Positions 57,311 to 64,000 of a stretch of 64,000 nt of DNA are shown in pieces. Below the pieces are notes generated by a model, which saw nothing but the letters and a program-made list of their open reading frames with translations, did not search any database and had not been told where the DNA came from. The DNA lies in assembly GCA_028583605.1 (NCBI GenBank), contig CM053333.1, forward strand, positions 10,386,638-10,450,637. The letters run 5' to 3'. The position numbers were made by a program, and so were the translations under genes. Numbering within the stretch: position 1 is the first letter of the stretch; each line of letters begins with the position of its first letter. The DNA is from Dastarcus helophoroides (Eukaryota; Arthropoda; Insecta; Coleoptera; Bothrideridae).

Positions 57311-58230
57311 TACGCTTGGAAGACATCATGGAAATATTGAACGAAAAGGAGACACCAGCCATTATCGTCAGAGTCATACGCAGCCTCAATATTTACAACA
57401 CAACGACGAACAGGGGAACAAACATCAGAAACCATTCCTATTCTAGGAGGAATTAGACAAGGAGATAGCCTCAGTCCACTTTTGGTTAATATCCTAATGG
57501 ATAATATAATTGAAGAAGTAACCTCATTAAAACTGGGATACAGGATGAATAAAAATAGAATCAGTATGATGTGTTATGCAGATGACGCAGCAATTGTCGT
57601 AAAAACAGAAGACAATCTACAGCTTTTTAAATTCTATCAAATAAACAAACAACGTAATATGGAAATAACTACTGATAAAACTAAAAGTATGACCATCGCA
57701 AAAGACCCTATCAAATTTAAACTCGTCATTGAAAATCATCCCATAGAGCAAGTTACCCAATTTAAGTACCTCGGTGTTAATCTCTCGAGTGGACATGCCT
57801 ACGAGAGACCATTTGGAATAGTCATATATGCGCCCAGACAGCAAGTTCAAAATATGCAAAACATATATAAAACCAATCATGACATACGGAATAGAGGCAC
57901 GAGAAGAAACCAACAAGACGAAGAGTATGCTGAGAATAGCGGAGATGAAAACTTTAAGAACTATAACGGGAAACACCAGAAGAGGCAGAGTAAGAAAAAC
58001 ACAAATTACAGAGCAGTACAGTACACAGAATATCGCGCAATAGGGTAGACAAAGAAGGAGACACTCACGTAAACAGAATGAGAGAACATCGATTACCACG
58101 AATCGCACTGGAAGAAAAACCAACCAGTCCCCCCGAAAGACCACCTAAAAGATGGAACGATAGTTGGCGGTCAACATCCCAGGGACTACAAAAGAGACAT
58201 AACCAGAATTAACAGATCGCAAAATCTCTA

Positions 58231-60353
58231 AAAAGAAAAGAAGATATTTCTGATAGACAATTTCTGGAAGATCACCAGGTTTTGAAAAGGTAATGCAGTT
58301 GAATGGCAGAGGACATTGTGGCAGAAGAAAAGCGTTTTTCTAATAGACAAATTTATAAAATCTACTCTAAAGGCTACTAAGAAAATTAAATAGGAGAGAT
58401 TTTACAATGGCTAAACTTTGAAAAAACGTTGAATATTTTTGCTGCCGGGGGAGTTCAGGGGTTGGGTGGAACTGGGTATCTTCCTTTGATTAAGCTTAGC
58501 TTACTAGCGCAATAACGCCTGGAGGCAACGTTTTCCGAAGAGATGACAAGCATATTTTTGGATGAGATAGATACTGGTAGCTCCCCAACTCTAGCAACCC
58601 AAAAAAGTAGGTCATACTTTCTCGAAGCTTTTATGCTCATTTCTAAGAGTTTGCTAATTTCTAGAAGCATCAAAATGTAGTTAGGAGTAATTTATTATAT
58701 GTTTATGTTAATTAAAGTATCTTCTTATTCTACTTTTCTCTGTATAATTTAGTTTTTTAACTTCTACTTAGAAATTATGTGACATATGAACCTGCTTGTC
58801 GGTCAAGCTAATTGTAACGTTTATTTGTGTTAAAAAATGGGTCAGAATTATGCACTTACTGTCGCAATTGCAGCATTAAACATTATTCAACCCTTCAATG
58901 TCATGTTATCATTTCTGTTAAGCCACAGATAATTTTAGAGTGACCTAAATGCACTTCTGATGTTCCATATCATAAATTTTCAATTTAATCGAAACAACAT
59001 TGAGGGTGACAATGTTCTGAATGAAAATGTCACGGTTGAAGGACGTCTATGCAGCAATCGCGCTCTATCAGAACAGAATTAAATCATTCGCTAAACTTCA
59101 TTAATGCGATCATTTAGAACAAGGAAAGTAGGACGATGGTATAATAAAATTTCATCTCTTTTTCTGGACCTTTAAATCTTTAGTAATGTTAGTTGATTAT
59201 CTTCGAACGGACAAGCAATATACGTTGTTGAGATTTATGTGGTTTTTTAACTACTGCTGTCTACTAATTTTGAGCTGGCTGTCGCTTAATCATTTTTTGA
59301 TCATTTCCACGATTCCTTTGAAACACCGCTAACTTTACGAATTAATTGCAAACACAAGAAATAATTCCATGAAAAAATACTTCGTCGTTTCAATCAGCTA
59401 GTGAAATATTGTTATACAGAAAAATATACGAATCTCAAGCAGTTGGATGACCTCATACAGTAGATCTACGAAACAACATTTACAAAATTTTTTAAATAAG
59501 TAACTGAATCAGTTTGTGAACGTACCTAGTCACGAATTGGAAGCGAAACATTTTTATATAAAACTTGTTCATTATAAGATGGAGCTAAAACTCTAAAGTA
59601 CTTCTTGAGAGCTACTTTCGAAAAACGAAGCTCCCAGGGGATGAAACCTAGAGAACAATTTCAAAATAACCCAAGTCTGGAAATAACCCCCAGATGATAA
59701 AACTTCGAAACCTTCCCCCAGTCCCAAAGAGATTTACACACTAGAAACTTCAAAAAGTACCCCAAATGATCAAATGACATTAACTTACAGCAGAATGTTG
59801 ACAATATTACGTTTTAAGGCTGTAAAATTTATAAAATAATGGTAAAGATACGTAGAGTTCACGAATATTTAAACCCGAAAGTAAATGAAGGATTCGAAAT
59901 CGCTTTGGGCTGTTGTTCTTCAACCAACATTTTCCATAATTCGGGTTGAATTGTTTAGAGGAATAATCAACTGTTTTTACCATTTGAATCATTTATTTTT
60001 ATTTCGCTTTTTCAATTGTAAGGACTGTCGTCAACCAAGATAATAATACTCTCGATCGTAAACATACAAAAATCAGACATCAATTGTACTTTAAGCAGTG
60101 ATTTTTTAAAAGATTACTTTTATTTACATTTTAAATTTAAGTAAACTGATTTTAGAACGCGGCCCACTCATCTTTCAATCGCTTTTAATATAGATAGAAA
60201 AAGTGTAAATCTCCCTTGAAAGCAATTAGTAAAAAAGTAGAATACAAGAAAGCTTAAAGTAAAAAGGGGCGTTATTTAAAAAAAAATATTCCAGTGTTTC
60301 TAAAGCAATTTGTGTGACTTCTTTGGAAAACATCTTGTATATAAATCATAGCC
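58231..60353. other. AT-rich stretch, nothing recognised
   Basis: No supported gene, RNA or repeat. The reverse frame at 58455-58673 (72 codons) lies in a slightly GC-richer patch and shows no motif. Confidence 0.45.
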
Positions 60354-60607
60354 CAGTGGTTTCCAACCTTTTTGTACCTGCGCTCCCATTTAAAAAAAAA
60401 TTGTTGCGCCCCCTTAATTTTTCTAACAATCTAATTTCATAAATACTCAACTGATATTATAATTTATTTAATGGGCTACAAAACAATATACAATACATAT
60501 ATTTTGGTTTGTATTCAAAAAAGATATTTTGGAAACAGCTGCATGCCCCCCTTGCAACAGTCTCGCGCCCCCCTAGGGGGGCGCGCCCCACAGGTTGGAA
60601 ACCACTG
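60354..60607. mobile_element. 254 bp hAT MITE with perfect 8 bp duplication
   Basis: Left end cagtggtttccaaccttttt and right end, reverse complement, cagtggtttccaacctgtgg. The 8-mer tcatagcc is identical on both sides (60346-60353 and 60608-60615). The interior ends in G/C-rich gcgcccccctaggggggcgc. Non-coding. Confidence 0.9.
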
Positions 60608-60639
60608 TCATAGCCTTTTAGGAAGCTTTTGTTTTCTCA

Positions 60640-61040
60640 AAATTTCGTAAACACATTTTCCTCTCGTAGTTTCTTCTCGATTCTACTCTCAAAATTTTGA
60701 CTTTTAGATCTATCTTGGTTTCAAATTTTCGACTGTTTCGAAATTTCGACTTTTCTTAATTGTTGGACTAACTTTTCTTAAAATTTAATGCACATTGCTA
60801 TTTTTTTAATAAATTAATAACATTTTCAAAATTTGAACTGTAATCTCAACTTGTCCACCTTTTTCTCCAAATTTCAAGTGTGAATTACGGATTTTTTATA
60901 AATTAAAACATTTCATTTTTTCTAGACACTTTTTTCAAAATGTCAACATTTTTTCAAAATGTCGAACTTTTCTTAAACTTTCACTTAAATTTCGAACAAT
61001 TTTTCTGTAAAAATCAACTGTTCCTGAACTTGTTTGTGAT
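60640..61040. repeat. Short TCGAAATTTT-type tract, T-rich
   Basis: Words such as tcaaaatttcgtaaac, aaatttcgactttt and caaaatgtcgaactttt repeat without fixed spacing. Non-coding. Confidence 0.5.
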
Positions 61041-61173
61041 GCGATGGCTCTGACCTTAACTCGTTTTTTTGTCGTTATTTTTTGCCAAAACTTTTTTAAT
61101 TAACTGTAGTTAAAGAACCCCTAGCATATTTGATACAGCTTTTCGCACAAATTTATATAAAAAGCTGCATATA

Positions 61174-62461
61174 CCAGGTCATTCAATAAGTCCGTAGGAT
61201 AAGTAAGAAAAAAACAAAATTTTGACAAAATTCGATTTTATTATTCAACATAGTTGGCTTCGAGGGCGATACAACGAGTATAGCGATTTTCCAACTTTTC
61301 GATACCACTTTTATAGTACAATTTCTCTTTCTCGTCAAAATAGGACTGTGTCAGCGATTACTTCATCATTGGACTTAACTTTCTTTCCAACAAGCATTCT
61401 CTTAAAATCTGAAAACAGGAAAAAGTCGCTGGGGGCTAAATCTGGAGAATACGTTGGGTGGGTAAGCAATTCGAAGCCCAATTCATTCAATTTTGCCATC
61501 GTTTTCATTGATTTGTGACATGGTGCATTGTCCTGGTGAAACAACACCTTTTTCTTTTGCAATTGTGGCCGTTTCTTTGCGATTTCAGCCTTCAATCGAT
61601 CCAAAAGTGCACAGTAATAGTCGCCGTTGATGGTAGTTTCCTTTTGGAGATAGTCGATGAATATTATTCCATTCGCATCCCAAAATACAGAACCCATCAC
61701 CTTACCGGCCGACTGTTGCGTCTTTGCTCGCTTTGGATTCGGTTCGTCGACTGCTGTTCACTCAGCTGACTGTCTTTTGAATTCTAGTGTGTAATAGTGA
61801 AGCCATGTCTCATCCATTGTCACATATCGACGATAGAATTCCATTTTATTACGGTTTAATAGCGCCAAACACTCATCTGAAGCATCGATTCGTTGTTGTT
61901 TTTGGTCGATTGTGAGCTCACGCGTCGTTTGCACAGAGCTTTGGTATACCCAAATGTTCGTGTAAAATGGTAAAAACACTACCATCTGATATCTTAATAT
62001 CTTTACAATGTCAGCTAGCTCGTGCACCTTCAATTTGCGATCATTCATAACCAATTTGTGGATTTTTTTTATGTTTTCTGGAATAACAGCCTCATTTGGG
62101 CATCCACTGCGCTCTGCATTATTTGTGCTGGTACGACCACGTTTAAATTCAGCAATCCACTTTTCTACCATTTGTCTCGATGGAGCAGAGTTCGGATGTT
62201 TATCAAGCCATTGTTTAGTTTCCACTGTATTTTTTTACATCAAAAAGCAATGCTTTATCAAAACTCGAAATTCACTGTTTTCCATTTTTTTTTCAATAGC
62301 AAAAGTTATACACAAAATGCTATAACTCACGAATCAATGGTCAGATTGCTGTCAAATTTATACACGTATCGTTTGTAGGTTAGTACTAAATAAAAATCAT
62401 ATGGAAAAAATTCTAGTAACGCCATCTATGTGTCATCCTATGGACTTTTTGAATGGACTGC
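61174..62461 (-). mobile_element. Mellifera-type mariner, ~1.29 kb
   Basis: Left end ccaggtcattcaataagtcc, right end reverse complement cagtccattcaaaaagtcc; both continue to TAGGAT. TA lies outside on each side (61172-61173 and 62462-62463). The size is normal for a complete mariner. It is the best preserved DNA transposon in the window. Subfamily is judged from the N-terminus and MDETW motif. Confidence 0.85.
61241..62285 (-). pseudogene. Mellifera-type mariner transposase, catalytic triad retained
   Basis: Starts at ATG 62285 (MENSEFRVLIKHCFLM), then TAA at codon 17, and continues TVETKQWLDKHPNSAPSRQM and VEKWIAEFKRGRTSTNNAER. The middle has RKLKVHELADIVKI and TIDQKQQRIDASDECLALLN. Catalytic residues are all present: VTMDETWLHYYT, FHQDNAPCHKSM and TYSPDLAPSDFFLF. 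Breaks: the TAA, some disorder near 61980, a TGA after RQSAE (normally Trp; 61758 region), and a small frameshift near 61340 just before YFDEKEKLYYKSGIEKLENR. It ends ALEANYVE and TAA. Length without the lesions is about 348 codons, the normal size. Not functional as it stands. Confidence 0.85.
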
Positions 62462-62463
62462 TA

Positions 62464-63098
62464 GTCTGGTAGAATAGGGGTTTGTAATCATCGACGTCAA
62501 AAAATGATTTGGTAGTTTTCCCAAAAATAATAAGAACTTTTGGTTATGGGTCAGAATGATATCTTTACTGTTTCATTATTTATTCTGTCTGCAACTAAGC
62601 CCGATTCTAAGCAAAACTACAGTAATATGTTCTAGTTATAACGTTACAACCATAACAGCTGGATAAGGCAAAGAAGAGAAAGAAGTATGTAATGGACACA
62701 GTACGAGAAACCACGCGATATATGGCATTTTTATTTTAATGTTACTGTCATATATTGGCTGCTTCGTGATGCTACTTTTCTGTTATTTATTGATGTTTGG
62801 GTTACTATCATTATTAGTAACTTAAGAACCACTACAGTTTGTGATATAAGGGTGGAATGGTGTTGTCCATTTGTTTATGATAAAAAAAGCAACAAAAGTA
62901 TGTTGTGCTTCGTTTTATTTATTAGAAATTGTAAAAATAACAACTTCGGTCTAGACTTCCGAAGGATCCTTCTTTTAAAAAACTCTTAGTTGCATTTAAG
63001 AGGAAATGCGTTAAATCTTTTAACTGTACACAAATTAAAAAAAAAGAAACTCTAAAACGCCAATTTCGTATTTTTATTAAAATAAAACTTATCTAGAT
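62464..63098. other. AT-rich spacer, nothing recognised
   Basis: No supported feature. Confidence 0.5.
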
Positions 63099-63367
63099 TA
63101 GTGTTTGTCAACCATTTTTGGGACGCGATCCCCAAAAGCCTCAATTCAGACGCAATATAGAGATCTCCCTAGAAAGCCAATCTGATTAAGTTATTCTCAG
63201 AGGTCTAAATTATTTTTGGCCACCAAAAAAAAGTTTCTCAAGGTATATTTATCCAATAACTATTTGTCGACCAAAAAAAAATAACATCCCATTTTTTGAC
63301 GCCTGCGATTTTCTTTTTATGTGGTGGCGACCCACATGGGGTCGCGAGCCCAAGTTGAGAAACATTG
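63099..63367. mobile_element. 269 bp hAT MITE, decayed
   Basis: Left end tagtgtttgtcaaccatttt, right end reverse complement caatgtttctcaacttgggc. The element is preceded by atctagat, which fits the nTCTAGAn target of some hAT elements, but the right flank atccaaaa matches poorly. The interior (cgacccacatggggtcgcga) and the ends place it with the MITEs at 9422 and 13421. Confidence 0.65.
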
Positions 63368-64000
63368 ATCCAAAAACGCTACCAAGTTTTATCAAAATTT
63401 GGAGAAATTATTGTAAAAATATCCAAGTAGTAACCAATTTTAATTTAATTGTAAACAATTGCCATTTAACTGTGTACGAAATATTGAGGTTTTTGCCCAA
63501 TGTCACGTAGTCTAAATTCTCTTTTCTCACTTCCTCTTACTAGTCTTTCTATGCAACTATCTTCCTTTCTTTTTGGTTACATGAATTTGTATTCTTCTTC
63601 TATAGGTGATCATCCATATTATTAGATCTATGGTTACAACCACAAAATAAGTAACAACCAGAAGGTTACCTCTCGCCTCAGTTCTTTGTGGTCGATGCCG
63701 ACAACCTGTAATCTCGAATTGTTAAAAAGAGCTTTTTTTACATAGGCGTACTGCACATTATTTCGATTATTGTGTTTTGATAATATTTGAGTAATTCTAG
63801 GAATTTCTGTCAGGAATTAAATCCTACACTAACATTGGCAGAACGAAATATTATACTTCAATTCTAAAGAAAAGAGCCCAAGAGTTGGATATATAACCGG
63901 ACACGATTATTTTAAAATCTCGGACCTTGCCATCTCTACTGCACTGGCACTTTCAACATAGACGGGCTCAAACGGTCACGTGATGAGGATTACCCTTCTG
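63368..64000. other. AT-rich end of window, nothing recognised
   Basis: No supported gene, RNA or repeat. Confidence 0.5.

Larger units (their letters stand above)
55550..58048 (+). pseudogene. RTE-like LINE polyprotein remnant (linker and RT)
   Basis: The linker has CQEVKELAEQKKSFV and, in another frame, DMEHDMYGAHRKVWKML. The frame 56085-56507 holds NKKAPGTDDIPNEFLKYGG, GWHESITIPIFKKGQRNRP and NYREITLLNTTMKLFT, ending TKAFDKVRLE at the insertion. Beyond it, coding resumes with DIMEILNEKETPAIIVRVIR and, after a frame change near 57440, GGIRQGDSLSPLLVNI and MMCYADDAAIVVKTED (catalytic YADD), then QVTQFKYLGVNLS. The protein would carry out target-primed reverse transcription. Frame changes and stops in the linker and after the RT make it inactive. 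Confidence 0.75.
55550..58230 (+). mobile_element. RTE-like LINE copy 2, split by an I-like LINE
   Basis: Forward-strand LINE in two parts, 55550-56498 and 57311-58230, separated by the insertion 56499-57310. It starts after the endonuclease, so it is 5'-truncated. It differs in sequence from the copy at 24700 (YADD rather than FADD), so it is another family of the same broad type. Clade is provisional. Confidence 0.75.

Noticed and set aside
57145..57435. Reverse frames over the LINE junction
   Set aside because: They span the 3' tail and target duplication of a recognised LINE insertion and are shadows of it.

Overview
The window looks like repeat-rich, AT-rich intergenic DNA from an insect (or other arthropod) nuclear genome. 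The evidence is the mix of elements: mariner/Tc1, hAT-like and pogo-like DNA transposons and their MITEs, and CR1/Jockey-, Jockey-, I- and RTE-like non-LTR retrotransposons. There are no bacterial operons, and I could not recognise a single convincing intact host gene. Almost every recognisable protein is a broken transposase or reverse transcriptase. Species cannot be fixed by eye. Family names below are judged from motifs and memory, not from searches.

Layout, left to right. 1-3480: the end of one hAT-like element, then a 2.9 kb hAT-like element (544-3480) whose interior is a degenerate TCGAAATTTT-type tract. 3481-13.7 kb: sparse DNA with a foldback repeat, two 607 bp pogo-like MITEs in opposite orientation (one nested in another TIR element), hAT MITEs, and a dead mariner (11742-13012). 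16.4-21.7 kb: a reverse-strand CR1/Jockey-like LINE, then a Tc/mariner-type element with ~320 bp terminal repeats (19537-21427), then an I-like LINE fragment. 23.9-24.7 kb: a degenerate AGAAGTAG/CTACTTCT array interrupted by a TA-flanked MITE. 24.7-29.85 kb: a triple nest, with an RTE-like LINE split by a CR1-like LINE, itself split at an AATT site by a 1.63 kb element (27712-29340). That inner element carries a THAP-domain reading frame on one strand and, on the other, remains resembling the N-terminus of the YqaJ/SWIM partner protein of ISL2EU-type transposons.

33.3-38.2 kb is one of several long TCGAAATTTT tracts and holds a 358 bp x 3 tandem repeat. 38.8-45.73 kb is a second triple nest: a mariner split by a hAT-like insertion (39355-45161, 8 bp duplication), which carries a nearly intact 5'-truncated Jockey LINE (39455-41815, 11 bp duplication). 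49.6-52.5 kb is a large A-rich/T-rich foldback-like tract centred on another copy of the small foldback repeat. 54.4-58.2 kb holds a MITE, a broken CR1-like LINE copy and a second RTE-like LINE split by a 5'-truncated I-like LINE with an 11 bp duplication and a TAA-rich tail. 60.3-63.4 kb holds two hAT MITEs and a mellifera-type mariner whose catalytic triad is still present. The rest is low-complexity AT-rich sequence in which I see nothing codable.

The elements do not form a pathway. What the window records is a sequence of insertions, and the nesting gives their relative ages.
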